Source of the DNA: Mycolicibacterium madagascariense | GTDB taxonomy: Bacteria; Actinomycetota; Actinomycetes; Mycobacteriales; Mycobacteriaceae | Direction: 5' to 3' | DNA length: 64,000 bases | Assembly: GCF_010729665.1 (NCBI RefSeq) | Contig: NZ_AP022610.1 | Span: 4,960,001-5,024,000, forward strand | Part shown: positions 1 through 10,015 of the stretch, in pieces | Layout: each line of letters opens with the position of its first letter | Position numbering within the stretch: the stretch's first letter is position 1 | Notes under the pieces: model-generated | Told to the model about the DNA's origin: nothing | What the model saw: only the letters and a program-made list of their open reading frames with translations | Database searches by the model: none | Translations under genes and position numbers: made by a program

Positions 1-342
1 ATCGGCGACCGGGCCCTCCAGTTGTGCGGCGGAGGTGAGCATCCGCGGCGCCCCGACTTCGGCGATCGTCAGTGCGCGCAACTCCTCGACGTGGTCGCGC
101 ATCGCCTGCTGGAGCTGCCGGATGCAGCGGACCCGGAGTTCGACGTCGGTCGACCAGTCGGTGTCGTCGAACGCGCGCCTCGCGGCGCCGATCGCGGCGT
201 CCATGTCCGCGGCGTCCGCATCGGCCGCCACGCCCAGCACCTCTTCGGTGGCCGGGTTGACGGTGGGGAACGTGCCCGCATGGCCCGCCGACAGCGTGCC
301 GTCGATGAACAGTCGACTCTCGGCGGAGCCCAGTAACGCCAT
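1..342 (-). CDS. Aldehyde dehydrogenase, N-terminal part (cut by window edge)
   Basis: The minus strand from the ATG at 342 reads 114 residues without a stop and runs off the window. The start MALLGSAESRLFIDG, then FPTVNPATEEVLG and the AIGAARRAFDDTDWS stretch, is the typical N-terminus of NAD(P)-dependent aldehyde dehydrogenases, covering the first strands of the cofactor domain. The catalytic Cys and Glu lie outside the window. It is divergent from the TetR gene with 173 bases between, and an inverted repeat at 363-376 sits just upstream. Its neighbours match the M. tuberculosis aldA (Rv0768) locus, so it is probably that orthologue, oxidising an aldehyde produced by the P450/dehydrogenase cluster. 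The substrate is unknown. Confidence 0.85.
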   Translation of the reverse strand, partial: MALLGSAESRLFIDGTLSAGHAGTFPTVNPATEEVLGVAADADAADMDAAIGAARRAFDDTDWSTDVELRVRCIRQLQQAMRDHVEELRALTIAEVGAPRMLTSAAQLEGPVAD

Positions 343-362
343 GCACACTCCCGTTCATTTCC

Positions 363-376
363 TGGACAACTGTCCG
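363..376. promoter_or_regulatory. Palindromic operator candidate, copy 1
   Basis: Perfect arms GGACA and TGTCC separated by two bases (364-375). It lies 22 bases upstream of the aldehyde dehydrogenase ATG. The same arms recur at 510-521, so the pair is probably bound by the adjacent TetR protein. The function is inferred; the symmetry is seen directly. Confidence 0.6.
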
Positions 377-508
377 GCTGTCTGAGAACGAACCATAACC
401 GCCGCGACGTGCCGGTGGCAAGGAAAGACGGCGTTCAGCGGTCAAAAGCCCGAGACAGCAGTGCTTTCAGTGAATCGACTTGCCGAGCGGCACGACCGTC
501 GGATAACT

Positions 509-522
509 TGGACATGTGTCCA
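509..522. promoter_or_regulatory. Palindromic operator candidate, copy 2, over the TetR start
   Basis: GGACA-TG-TGTCC at 510-521 overlaps the GTG start (516) of the TetR gene. A -10-like GATAAC lies at 502-507, eight bases before the GTG, suggesting a leaderless transcript whose start point is inside the operator. That geometry fits autorepression. Confidence 0.6.
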
Positions 523-1127
523 GTGATGCCGTGGTTGCGATCACAGATGGGTCGACGGCGGGTGCGGGTGAGGCGCCGCGCAACCGCAGGCAGGAGGAGA
601 CCTTCCGCAAGGTGCTCGCCGCAGGAGTGGAGATGTTGCGCGAGTCGTCCTACGCCGATCTCACCGTGCGGGCCGTCGCGGCCCGCGCCAAGGTCGCCCC
701 CGCCACCGCGTACACCTACTTCTCGTCGAAGAATCACCTCATCGCCGAGGTGTATCTGGATCTGATCCGCCAGGCGCCGTACTTCACCGACGTCAACGAG
801 AGCCGCGTGACGCGCGTGGACAGGACGTTGCGCAGCCTGGCGCTGGCCGTCGCCGACGAGCCCGAGGTCGCCGCCGCCTGCACCACCGCCCTGCTCGGCG
901 GCGGCAACGACGACGCCGTCGGCCGCGTGCGGGAGCGCATCGGCGCCGAGATCCACCGCCGCATCACCTCGGCCTACGGCCCGGAGCCCGACCACCGGCT
1001 GCTGTCGGCGCTGGAGATGACGTTCTTCGGCGCCCTCGTCCAGGCGGGCAGCGGCTACTTCACCTACCACCAGATCGCCGACCGGCTGGCATACGCGGTC
1101 GGCCTCATCCTGGGAGACGCTCCATGA
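516..1127 (+). CDS. TetR-family regulator of the CYP51 cluster (Rv0767c-like)
   Basis: 203 residues. An N-terminal helix-turn-helix lies at about residues 25-70 (RRQEETFRKVLAAGVEML, then LTVRAVAARAKVAPATAYTY and FSSKNHLIAEVY), the TetR signature. The C-terminal half is all helical and would bind an unknown ligand. The GTG start at 516 is placed by an upstream -10-like element and leaves the complete DNA-binding domain. Its stop overlaps the next gene (cyp123) by four bases, so it heads the operon. It probably represses itself and the divergent aldehyde dehydrogenase through the two GGACA-N2-TGTCC palindromes. Family assignment is firm; the ligand is not known. Confidence 0.9.
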   Translation: MSSDAVVAITDGSTAGAGEAPRNRRQEETFRKVLAAGVEMLRESSYADLTVRAVAARAKVAPATAYTYFSSKNHLIAEVYLDLIRQAPYFTDVNESRVTRVDRTLRSLALAVADEPEVAAACTTALLGGGNDDAVGRVRERIGAEIHRRITSAYGPEPDHRLLSALEMTFFGALVQAGSGYFTYHQIADRLAYAVGLILGDAP

Positions 1128-2338
1128 CCGTCGACGGCACGGGGGTGCTGCTGGACCCCTACGACTACGACTTCCACGAGGACCCCTACCCGTACTACAA
1201 GCGGCTGCGCGACGAGGCGCCGCTCTACCGCAACGACGAGCTCGGCTTCTGGGCGCTGTCGCGGCACGCCGACGTCCTCGCCGGTTTCCGCAACAGCACG
1301 ACGCTGTCCAATCGCGAGGGCGTGTCGCTGGATCCGGTCTCGCGCAACAAGCACGCGTCCAAGACGATGTCCTTCCTCGCCATGGACGACCCCGACCACC
1401 TCAGGTTGCGCACCCTGGTGTCGAAGGGCTTCACCCCGCGCCGGATCCGCGAGCTCGAACCGCGGGTCACCGAGATCGCCGTACGACATCTCGACGTCAT
1501 GATGGAACGGGCCGCAGACGGTGGCACCGTCGACTACGTCGCCGAATTCGCCGGCAAGCTGCCCATGGACGTCATCAGCGAGCTGATGGGCGTGCCGGAG
1601 CCCGACCGCGACCGGGTGCGGGCCTGGGCCGACGGCGTCATGCACCGCGACGACGGCGTCACCGACGTCCCGCCCGAGGCGATCGAGGCCTCGCTCAACC
1701 TCATCGTCTACTACCAGGAGATGGTTGCCGAGCGACGCAAGAAGCCCGCCGAGGATCTGACGTCGGCACTGCTGGAGGCCGAGATCGACGGCGACCGGCT
1801 CACCGACGACGAGATCATCGGCTTCATGTTCCTGATGGTCATCGCGGGTAACGAGACGACCACGAAACTGCTTGCGAATGCCGCTTTTTGGGGTGCCAAG
1901 AACCCCGATCAGATCGAGCCGCTATACGACGATCCGGGTCGCATCCCGCTGTGGGTCGAGGAGACATTGCGCTACGACACCTCCAGCCAAATCCTGGCGC
2001 GGCTGGTGACCGGCGACATGACGTTGTACGACACCACGATTCCCGATGGCGACGTCCTGCTGCTGCTGCCCGGGTCGGCCCACCGTGACGAGCGCGCCTT
2101 CGAGCGGCCCGACGAGTATCTGATCGGTCGCGACATCGGCGCCAAGCTCCAAAGCTTCGGCAGCGGTGCGCACTTCTGCCTCGGCGCCCATCTGGCCCGC
2201 ATGGAGGCACGGGTGGCGCTCGCCGAGCTGTTCACCCGAATCCGGGGATACGAGGTGGACGAGGCCAACGCCGTCCGCGTCCACTCGAGCAACGTCCGCG
2301 GATTCGCCCACCTCCCCATCAGCGTGAAGGCCCGATAG
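1124..2338 (+). CDS. cyp123: Cytochrome P450, CYP123-like
   Basis: 404 residues, normal length for a soluble bacterial P450. The I-helix oxygen-binding motif is MVIAGNETTT, the ExxR follows as EETLR, and the haem-binding loop is FGSGAHFCLGAHLA with its thiolate cysteine. It overlaps the TetR gene by four bases (ATGA) and is followed immediately by an SDR, then CYP51 and a ferredoxin. That order is the one found at M. tuberculosis Rv0766c (CYP123). Electrons probably come from the shared ferredoxin encoded at 4562-4768. The substrate is not known. Confidence 0.88.
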   Translation: MTVDGTGVLLDPYDYDFHEDPYPYYKRLRDEAPLYRNDELGFWALSRHADVLAGFRNSTTLSNREGVSLDPVSRNKHASKTMSFLAMDDPDHLRLRTLVSKGFTPRRIRELEPRVTEIAVRHLDVMMERAADGGTVDYVAEFAGKLPMDVISELMGVPEPDRDRVRAWADGVMHRDDGVTDVPPEAIEASLNLIVYYQEMVAERRKKPAEDLTSALLEAEIDGDRLTDDEIIGFMFLMVIAGNETTTKLLANAAFWGAKNPDQIEPLYDDPGRIPLWVEETLRYDTSSQILARLVTGDMTLYDTTIPDGDVLLLLPGSAHRDERAFERPDEYLIGRDIGAKLQSFGSGAHFCLGAHLARMEARVALAELFTRIRGYEVDEANAVRVHSSNVRGFAHLPISVKAR

Positions 2339-3159
2339 ATGCCCCGTTTCGCCCCACTGCCCGATCGTCGGCCGGCCATCGTGGCGGGTGCCTCCGCCGG
2401 CATCGGCGAGGCCACCGCCATCGAGCTCGCCAGACGCGGTTTTCCCGTCGCGCTCGGCGCCCGCCGGGTCGAGAAGCTCGACGACCTCGTCGGCAAGATC
2501 ACCGCCGACGGCGGCGAGGCCGTGGGTTTTCACCTCGACGTCACCGACCCCCACTCGGTGCGGTCGTTCGTCGCGCAGGCCGAGGACGCCCTCGGTGAGA
2601 TCGAGGTGCTCGTCGCGGGCGCCGGAGACACCTACTTCGGCAAGCTGGCCGACATCAGCAGCGATGACTTCGACTCGCAGTTGCAGATCCACCTCGTCGG
2701 GGCCAACCGGCTGGCGACGGCGGTGCTGCCCGGCATGCTCGAACGCCAGCGCGGTGACCTCATCTTCGTCGGCTCCGACGTCGCGCTGCGCCAGCGGCCG
2801 CACATGGGTGCCTACGGCGCCGCCAAGGCCGCCCTCGTCGCGATGGTCACCAACTTCCAGATGGAGTTGGAGGGCACGGGCGTTCGCGCATCGATCGTGC
2901 ACCCGGGGCCCACGAAGACGTCGATGGGCTGGAGCCTGCCGGCCGAACTGATCGGTCCCGCGCTGGAGGACTGGGCCAAGTGGGGACAGGCCCGGCACGA
3001 CTACTTCCTGCGCGCCTCGGACCTCGCCCGTGCGATCACCTTCGTCGCCGAGACCCCGCGCGGCGGGTTCATCGCGAACATGGAACTCCAACCGGAAGCG
3101 CCGTTGGCCACCACCACGGGCCGACAGAAGCTCGCCCTCGGCGAGGAGGGAATGCCGTC

Positions 3160-3163
<4 letters not shown>
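2339..3163 (+). CDS. Short-chain dehydrogenase/reductase (Rv0765c-like)
   Basis: 274 residues. The Rossmann nucleotide loop is GASAGIGEA near residue 18; Ser lies in the VGSDVALRQRP strand and the catalytic YGAAK follows. This is the classical SDR triad, so NAD(P)-dependent oxidation or reduction of a hydroxyl or keto group is expected. The ATG at 2339 directly follows the cyp123 stop codon and its own stop overlaps cyp51 by four bases, so translation is coupled along the operon. Position between two P450s suggests it acts on a P450 product. The substrate is unknown. Confidence 0.88.
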
Positions 3164-4768
<1,605 letters not shown>

Positions 4769-4770
4769 CG

Positions 4771-5313
4771 ATGGCATCCACACGCGCAGCCTTGGACGAC
4801 TGGGTGCAGCGCTGGCTGCAGGCCAACGCGGACGCCGAGAAGGCCGGTGACTGGAAGCCGCTGGCCGACTTCTACGCCGACGACGCCACCTACGGCTGGA
4901 ACATCGGGCCCAAGGAAGACGTCATGTGCATCGGCAAGGACGAAATCCGGGACATCGCACTGGGTTTGGAGATGGAGGGCCTGGAAAACTGGGTCTACGA
5001 ATACCAGAAGGTGCTCGTCGACGAACAGCAGAGCGAGATCGTCGGGTTCTGGAAGCAGATCGTGAACAAGGGCGACGGCTCACGCGACGAGATCTACGGG
5101 ATCGGCGGCAGCTGGTTCCGGCTCGACGACCAGCTGCTCATCGAATGGCAGCGCGACTTCTTCGACTTCGGCCACGTCGCCCACATGTTCGGTCAGCTCA
5201 TCAGCTCCGGGGACCTCACGCCGACCATGCAGAAGCGCATCGAGCGCAGCGTCGCGGGCGAGAAACTGCCGGGTTACTACCCGCTCGGTCAGAGCCCCGT
5301 GCCGATCTGGTGA
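4771..5313 (+). CDS. SnoaL-like/NTF2-fold protein (Rv0762c-like)
   Basis: 180 residues. The N-terminal half (WVQRWLQANADAEKAGDW, then PLADFYADDATYGWNIG) looks like an NTF2/SnoaL-type cone, a fold used by isomerases, cyclases and dehydratases. The C-terminal 60 residues contain a Trp/Phe-rich stretch and LPGYYPLGQSPVPIW, unlike standard SnoaL proteins. A strong GGAGAAGGA ribosome site precedes the ATG at 4771, two bases after the ferredoxin stop. It is the last gene of the TetR-cyp123-SDR-cyp51-ferredoxin operon. No catalytic function can be assigned from sequence; the conserved place beside CYP51 suggests an accessory role with its substrate. Confidence 0.82.
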   Translation: MASTRAALDDWVQRWLQANADAEKAGDWKPLADFYADDATYGWNIGPKEDVMCIGKDEIRDIALGLEMEGLENWVYEYQKVLVDEQQSEIVGFWKQIVNKGDGSRDEIYGIGGSWFRLDDQLLIEWQRDFFDFGHVAHMFGQLISSGDLTPTMQKRIERSVAGEKLPGYYPLGQSPVPIW

Positions 5314-5321
5314 CGATCCCA

Positions 5322-5382
5322 CCAAGCAGTTGCTTGGGGTGGCTGTGACGCAGTTAACTAGAGGCTCTAGTCTGTGATCACA
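5322..5382. promoter_or_regulatory. Cluster of three palindromes upstream of adhB
   Basis: CCAAGCA-GT-TGCTTGG at 5322-5337, CTAGAGGCTCTAG at 5358-5370 and TGTGATCACA at 5373-5382 fill the 91-base gap before adhB. The first could end the upstream operon as a hairpin or be an operator. TAGTCT (5368-5373) could be a -10 element overlapped by the second palindrome. A dedicated regulated promoter for adhB is inferred. Confidence 0.45.
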
Positions 5383-5404
5383 TACCGAGTCGAGAGAGGT
5401 TCAG

Positions 5405-6532
5405 ATGAAGACCAAGGGCGCTCTGATCTGGGAATTCAACAAGCCGTGGTCGATCGAGGAGATCGAGATCGGTGACCCCGTCAAGGACGAGGTCAAGATC
5501 CAGATGGAAGCGGCGGGCATGTGCCATTCCGACCATCACCTCGTTACCGGCGGCATTCCGATGATGGGCTTCCCGGTGCTCGGCGGCCACGAGGGCGCCG
5601 GCGTCGTGACCGAGGTCGGTCCCGGCGTCGAGGACATCGCGCCGGGTGACCACGTCGTGCTGTCGTTCATCCCGTCCTGCGGCAAGTGCCCGTCCTGTCA
5701 GGCCGGCATGCGCAACCTCTGCGATCTGGGCGCCGGACTGCTGGGCGGCACCGCGGTCTCCGACGGCACCCACCGCATCACGGCCAACGGCCAGCCCGTC
5801 TTCCCGATGACCCTGCTCGGCACGTTCAGCCCGTACATGGTGGTGCACCGCAGCTCGGTCGTGAAGATCGACCCGTCGATCCCCTTCGAGGTGGCCTGCC
5901 TGGTGGGCTGCGGCGTCACCACCGGTTACGGCTCGGCCGTGCGCGCCGGTGACATCCGGCCCGGTGACGACGTCGCGATCATCGGCGTCGGCGGGGTCGG
6001 CATGTCCGCGCTGCAGGGTGCGGTCAACGCGGGCGCACGCAACCTCTTCGTCGTCGAGCCGGTCGAGTGGAAGCGCGACGCAGCACTGAAGTTCGGTGCG
6101 ACACATGCATATCCGGACATGGAGGCTGCGTTCGCCGGTGTCGCCGAGGTGACCCAGGGACTCATGGCCAAGCAGGTCATCGTGACCGTCGGCGAGCTGC
6201 ACGGCAAGGACGTCGACAACTACGTCAACCTGACGGCCAAGGGTGGCACGACCGTCGTGACGGCCATCGGCAGCATGATGGACACCGACGTGTCGCTCAA
6301 CCTGGCGATGCTCACCCTGCTGCAGAAGCGCTTGCAGGGCACCATCTTCGGTGGCGGCAACCCGCACTTCGACATCCCCCAGCTCCTGTCGATGTACAAG
6401 GCGGGCAAGCTCAACCTCGACGACATGATCACCCGGCAGTACAAGCTGGAGCAGATCAACGACGGTTACACCGACATGCTCGAGGGTCGCAACATCCGCG
6501 GCGTCATCCGCTTCACCGACGCCGACAGGTAG
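5405..6532 (+). CDS. adhB: Zinc-dependent alcohol dehydrogenase, NDMA-dependent type (AdhB)
   Basis: 375 residues, medium-chain dehydrogenase family. The catalytic zinc ligands are in GMCHSDHH and GGHEGAG; the structural zinc lobe has CGKCPSCQAGMRNLC. The Rossmann loop is GVGGVGMSALQGAV near residue 200. It matches the mycobacterial AdhB group and, from memory, the Rxyl_3153-type NDMA-dependent alcohol dehydrogenases, which hold their nicotinamide tightly and are linked to mycofactocin as external electron acceptor; that link is knowledge of the family, not visible here. AGAGAGG precedes the ATG. Three palindromes upstream suggest its own promoter. It probably oxidises an alcohol made by the upstream P450s. 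Confidence 0.92.
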   Translation: MKTKGALIWEFNKPWSIEEIEIGDPVKDEVKIQMEAAGMCHSDHHLVTGGIPMMGFPVLGGHEGAGVVTEVGPGVEDIAPGDHVVLSFIPSCGKCPSCQAGMRNLCDLGAGLLGGTAVSDGTHRITANGQPVFPMTLLGTFSPYMVVHRSSVVKIDPSIPFEVACLVGCGVTTGYGSAVRAGDIRPGDDVAIIGVGGVGMSALQGAVNAGARNLFVVEPVEWKRDAALKFGATHAYPDMEAAFAGVAEVTQGLMAKQVIVTVGELHGKDVDNYVNLTAKGGTTVVTAIGSMMDTDVSLNLAMLTLLQKRLQGTIFGGGNPHFDIPQLLSMYKAGKLNLDDMITRQYKLEQINDGYTDMLEGRNIRGVIRFTDADR

Positions 6533-6536
6533 TCCC

Positions 6537-6956
6537 GTGACAACCGTCGAACAAGCGCCGGTGGCGACGGCGTCGGAGGCGTCGTGGCGGTGCGTGCAGG
6601 CCGGTGACCGCGCCGGCTGGCTCGCGCTGATGAGCGACGACGTCGTCATCGAGGACCCGATCGGCGAGGCCGTCACCAATCCCGACGGTCGCGGCATCCG
6701 CGGCAAGGAGGCGGTCGCGGCGTTCTACGACGCCAACATCGGGCCGAACCGTCTGACGGTCACGCGCGAGGCGACCTTCCCGTCGAGCTCGCCGACCGAG
6801 ATCGCCTACATCCTGGTGTTGCACACCGTCTTTCCGAACGGGTTCACCGCGACCGTACGCGGGGTGTTCACCTACCGGGTCGACGACGCCGGCCTCATCA
6901 CCAACCTTCGCGGCTACTGGAACATGGATGCCATGGAGTTTGGGCAGGAAGACTGA
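6537..6956 (+). CDS. SnoaL/ketosteroid-isomerase-like protein (Rv0760c-like)
   Basis: 139 residues with the NTF2-type pattern: an N-terminal helix (EASWRCVQAGDRAGWLALMS), then DDVVIEDPIGEAVTNPDG and a beta-sheet ending in GYWNMDAMEFG. The M. tuberculosis homologue has a ketosteroid-isomerase fold that, as I recall, binds steroid-like ligands without clear isomerase activity. The GTG start lies four bases after the adhB stop, so the two are co-transcribed. Together with AdhB it probably handles a steroid- or lipid-like alcohol or ketone. The catalytic role is uncertain. Confidence 0.85.
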   Translation: MTTVEQAPVATASEASWRCVQAGDRAGWLALMSDDVVIEDPIGEAVTNPDGRGIRGKEAVAAFYDANIGPNRLTVTREATFPSSSPTEIAYILVLHTVFPNGFTATVRGVFTYRVDDAGLITNLRGYWNMDAMEFGQED

Positions 6957-7807
6957 ACGGCGCCGTCGTCGTCGGCGGTTCCCGGGGAATCGGGCTCGCG
7001 GTGGCCGAACTCCTGGCCGCCGACGGCGTCGGGGTGGTGATCAACGGGCGCGACGACGAGGCCGTCTCCTCCGCCGTCGCCCGGGTCGGCGGTAGCGCCA
7101 TCGGCCTGCCCGGTTCGCCGGCCGACCCGAAGATCGCCGACGCGCTCGTCGCGACCTGCCTGAGTGAATTCGATTCCGTCGACGCCCTGATCAACTGTGC
7201 CGGCATCGCCGAGCCTGCGGGGTCCTCGATCCTCAACGTGACGTCGGGGCAGTTCCACGATCTGCTCGACGCGCACCTCGGCACGGTGTTCGAGACCTGC
7301 CGGGCGGCCGCGCCCGAGATGGTGGCCCGCGGCGGCGGCGCCATCGTCAACACCAGCTCGTTCGCGTTCCTCGGTGACTACGGCGGAACCGGCTATCCGG
7401 CCGGCAAGGGCGCCGTCAACAGCCTGACGCTGGCAATTGCTGCCGAGCTGAAGTCAGCCGGTGTGCGCGCCAACGTCGTGTGCCCTGGCGCAAAGACGCG
7501 GTTGTCGGAGGGGCCGGAGTACGAGGCCCAGATCGCCGATCTGCACCGGCGCGGACTTCTCGACGAGGTCAGCACCAGGGGTGCGCTCGACGCCGCGCCG
7601 CCCGAGTACGCCGCGCCGCTGTACGCGTACCTGGCGAGTGATCTGGCGAAGCACGTCACCGGCCAAATCCTGGTCGCCGCTGGCGGGTTCGTCGGCCGGT
7701 TCGACCGGCGGCCGCCCAGCGTGCTCGCCTACCGCGATCACCACGACGCGCCACCGTGGTCGCCGGCCGAGCTGGACGGTGTGCTGGGCAACCGCGGCGA
7801 GGCCTGA
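6953..7807 (+). CDS. Short-chain dehydrogenase with apparent CTG start
   Basis: The reading frame encodes a complete SDR: VVVGGSRGIGLAV at the N-terminus, NCAG, Ser in NTSSFAFLGDYGG, catalytic YPAGK and CPGAKTR. No ATG, GTG or TTG precedes the Rossmann loop in this frame; the first such codon (GTG at 7001) would delete it. The only sensible initiator is CTG at 6953, which overlaps the stop of the previous gene (CTGA) just after AGGAAG, suggesting coupled translation. An alternative is a sequencing error or a mutation crippling the gene. The protein would be 284 residues. The substrate is unknown; it extends the adhB/SnoaL operon and has no counterpart I recall at this place in M. tuberculosis. 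Confidence 0.8.
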   Translation: MNGAVVVGGSRGIGLAVAELLAADGVGVVINGRDDEAVSSAVARVGGSAIGLPGSPADPKIADALVATCLSEFDSVDALINCAGIAEPAGSSILNVTSGQFHDLLDAHLGTVFETCRAAAPEMVARGGGAIVNTSSFAFLGDYGGTGYPAGKGAVNSLTLAIAAELKSAGVRANVVCPGAKTRLSEGPEYEAQIADLHRRGLLDEVSTRGALDAAPPEYAAPLYAYLASDLAKHVTGQILVAAGGFVGRFDRRPPSVLAYRDHHDAPPWSPAELDGVLGNRGEA

Positions 7808-7849
7808 GAACTGGACAAGTCAGCAAAGATGCGTCATGGTCGTCTAGTG

Positions 7850-8191
7850 ATGAACCGTTCTCCCCGATCCCTGAAGCCTCGTTTGCTGGCAGCAGCCGCT
7901 GGGCTCGCCGTGGCCGCCGCGCCGATCGCCGTCGCGCCCGCCCACGCCGACGGCGCCGACGACGCCTTCTTTGCCGCCCTGGGCGCCGCGGGCATCGGAG
8001 TCAACGAAACCGTCGCCAGGACCGTCGCACACAGCGTCTGCCCGTCGCTGAAGAAGGGCGCCAAGTCGTTTGCCTGGACGGTGTCGGGCGTGGTCGCCGG
8101 CGGCGTCCCGCGCGAGGTCGCCACCACGTTCACCGGGCTGGCCGTGCGGTCCTACTGCCCCGAGATGATCAAGTCGACGCTGGGCGTCTAA
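7850..8191 (+). CDS. DUF732-family secreted protein
   Basis: 113 residues from the ATG at 7850 (an in-frame ATG at 7829 would add seven). A Sec signal peptide (RLLAAAAGLAVAAAPIAVA, cleavage near AHA-DG) is followed by a small helical domain, DDAFFAALGAAGIGVNE, one Cys in HSVCPSL and a second in VRSYCPEMI. The two spaced cysteines and final YCPE motif are typical of the DUF732 family, very common in mycobacteria and of unknown function, exported to the envelope. It lies 42 bases after the SDR and meets the glycosyltransferase gene tail to tail with no gap. Confidence 0.8.
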   Translation: MNRSPRSLKPRLLAAAAGLAVAAAPIAVAPAHADGADDAFFAALGAAGIGVNETVARTVAHSVCPSLKKGAKSFAWTVSGVVAGGVPREVATTFTGLAVRSYCPEMIKSTLGV

Positions 8192-9427
8192 CTAGCGCCG
8201 GTGCACGCCGAACACGCGGCGCAGCGCCACGAAGCGCACCAGCGTAGCCACCAGGTTCGCCACCACCAGGACCGACAGTTCGCCCACCCGGCCGATGGGC
8301 AGGTGGCACCGGTGCACCACGAACAGTGAGCCGCTGGTGATCGCCAGACCGAAGGCGAACACCACCAACCCATGCAGTTGATGTCGGGCGGCGCCGGTGG
8401 CACCGCGCACGCCGAAGGTGAAGGCGCGGTTGGCCGCGGTGTTGGCGATGGCCGTCACCAGCAGTGCGACGAGATTGGCCACCTGCGAACCCAGCACCGG
8501 ATGCAGCACCAGGTACAGCAGGGCGTAGGCGAGCGTGCTCGCCACCCCCACGATGCCGAACCGGACCAGTTGGCCGACCATCCCCTTCGGGACACCGGGC
8601 ACCAGCGGTTCGCGCCCGAGCGCGGCCTGCAGTTCGCGCAGCGGCAGCGCCCCGGTAGCCAGTGCGCGGCCCACCCGCCAACAACCCTTGAGGTCCTCGA
8701 CCGCGGTGCGCACGACGTCGACCCGCGAATCGGGGTCGTCGATCCAGTCGACCGGCACCTCGTGGATGCGCAGGCCGGCCCGTTCGGCGATGACCAGCAG
8801 CTCGGTGTCGAAGAACCAGCCGGTGTCGACCACCAGCGGCAACAGCTGGCGGGCCACGTCGGCGCGGATGGCCTTGAAACCGCACTGCGCATCCGAGAAG
8901 CGCGCCCCCAGCATGCCGCGGAGCATCAAATTGTAACTGCGGGAGACGAATTCGCGTTTCGGACCGCGTATCACGCGGGAGGACGCCGTCAGCCGGGTGC
9001 CGATCGCGACGTCGGAGTGACCCGACACCAGCGGGGCGACGAGCGGCATCAGCGCGGTCAGATCGGTCGACAGGTCGACGTCCATGTAGGCGACCACGTC
9101 GGCGGGCGACGCAGTCCACGCCGCGTGCAGCGCACCACCGCGCCCCTTCGCACCCAGGTGCATGACGTAGACGTGCGGCAGCTCTTCGGCCAGACGTCGC
9201 GCGACGGCCAGCGTGCCGTCAGTACTTGCGTTGTCCGCCACGGTGATTCGGGCCGGATACGGCACCTCCGCGGCCAGGAACCGAGACAGCCGACGGATGC
9301 AGTCGCCGAGTGCGCGTTCTTCGTCGAACACCGGGATGACGACGTCGAGCACATAGCTCGGCTCACTGGGTCGCGACGAGGACCAGGTAAGGCCGCCGGC
9401 CTTGGTCGACTTCGCCAGGTCGGTCAC
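8192..9427 (-). CDS. Glycosyltransferase family 2 fused to GtrA membrane domain
   Basis: 411 residues from the GTG at 9427. Residues 1-250 form a dolichol-phosphate-mannosyltransferase-like GT2 domain: [27 protein letters not shown] and the metal-binding [10 protein letters not shown]. From about residue 270 to the end is a GtrA-type domain with four hydrophobic helices (for example [20 protein letters not shown] and [17 protein letters not shown]). Such fusions transfer a sugar from a nucleotide donor to polyprenyl phosphate and hold or flip it in the membrane for cell-wall glycans. A TTG at 9448 is an alternative start. It is divergent from the HIT gene. The sugar is unknown. Confidence 0.88.
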   Translation of the reverse strand: MTDLAKSTKAGGLTWSSSRPSEPSYVLDVVIPVFDEERALGDCIRRLSRFLAAEVPYPARITVADNASTDGTLAVARRLAEELPHVYVMHLGAKGRGGALHAAWTASPADVVAYMDVDLSTDLTALMPLVAPLVSGHSDVAIGTRLTASSRVIRGPKREFVSRSYNLMLRGMLGARFSDAQCGFKAIRADVARQLLPLVVDTGWFFDTELLVIAERAGLRIHEVPVDWIDDPDSRVDVVRTAVEDLKGCWRVGRALATGALPLRELQAALGREPLVPGVPKGMVGQLVRFGIVGVASTLAYALLYLVLHPVLGSQVANLVALLVTAIANTAANRAFTFGVRGATGAARHQLHGLVVFAFGLAITSGSLFVVHRCHLPIGRVGELSVLVVANLVATLVRFVALRRVFGVHRR

Positions 9428-9564
9428 GATTCCACGGTCCCGACGCAAGCTGCCACCGCTCTGCCCCGGCGCTGAGAACCGACTGTCAGCAGGTTTGCTC
9501 GACGTCCCGGGTCATCGAGCGGCCCGCAACGTCGTGCCCGTCCCCGGGCTGGCATGCTCGACCC

Positions 9565-9969
9565 ATGGCCTCCGTCTTCACCAAGATCATCAACCGCGAG
9601 ATCCCCGGTCGATTCGTCTACGAGGACGACGACGTCGTCGCCTTCCTCACGATCGAACCCATGACGCAGGGGCACACGCTGGTGGTCCCGCGCGAGGAGA
9701 TCGACAACTGGCAGAGCGTGGACCCGGCGGCCTTTCAGCGCGTGATGGCGGTGGCGCAGCGCATCGGCCGCGCCGTGTCGACGGCGTTCGGCACCGAGCG
9801 GTCGGGCTTGATCATCGCCGGGCTCGAGGTGCCGCACCTGCACGTCCACGTGTTCCCGGCCCGCGACCTGGCCGACTTCGGGTTCGCCAACGTCGACCGC
9901 AACCCGTCACCGGAATCCCTCGACGAGGCGCAGACCAAGATCAAGGCCGCACTGGCACAACAGGATTGA
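9565..9969 (+). CDS. HIT-family nucleotide hydrolase/transferase (Rv0759c-like)
   Basis: 134 residues. It starts with [20 protein letters not shown] and carries the histidine triad as [10 protein letters not shown], the catalytic HxHxH motif of HIT proteins that cleave nucleoside phosphoramidates or dinucleotides. Length is normal for the family. It stands alone between the divergent glycosyltransferase and convergent phoR, in the same relation to phoR as in M. tuberculosis. A role in sterol metabolism is not suggested by the sequence. Confidence 0.92.
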   Translation: MASVFTKIINREIPGRFVYEDDDVVAFLTIEPMTQGHTLVVPREEIDNWQSVDPAAFQRVMAVAQRIGRAVSTAFGTERSGLIIAGLEVPHLHVHVFPARDLADFGFANVDRNPSPESLDEAQTKIKAALAQQD

Positions 9970-10015
9970 GGTGGGCGGCCCTCCCCCCACGGCGGTCCTC
10001 AGCCCAGAGCAGCCC

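Noticed and set aside
1922..3091. Long minus-strand frame opposite cyp123 and the SDR
   Set aside because: Composition is that of antisense high-GC codons (His/Asp/Gly/Val runs); the plus strand holds recognisable enzymes.
5322..5337. KstR2 operator before adhB
   Set aside because: The palindrome CCAAGCA-GT-TGCTTGG has the order AAGCA/TGCTT, whereas the KstR2 motif is CAAG-N2-CTTG; the arms do not match.
5373..5382. CRP/FNR-type site TGTGATCACA
   Set aside because: The CRP consensus needs six bases between TGTGA and TCACA; here the arms touch.
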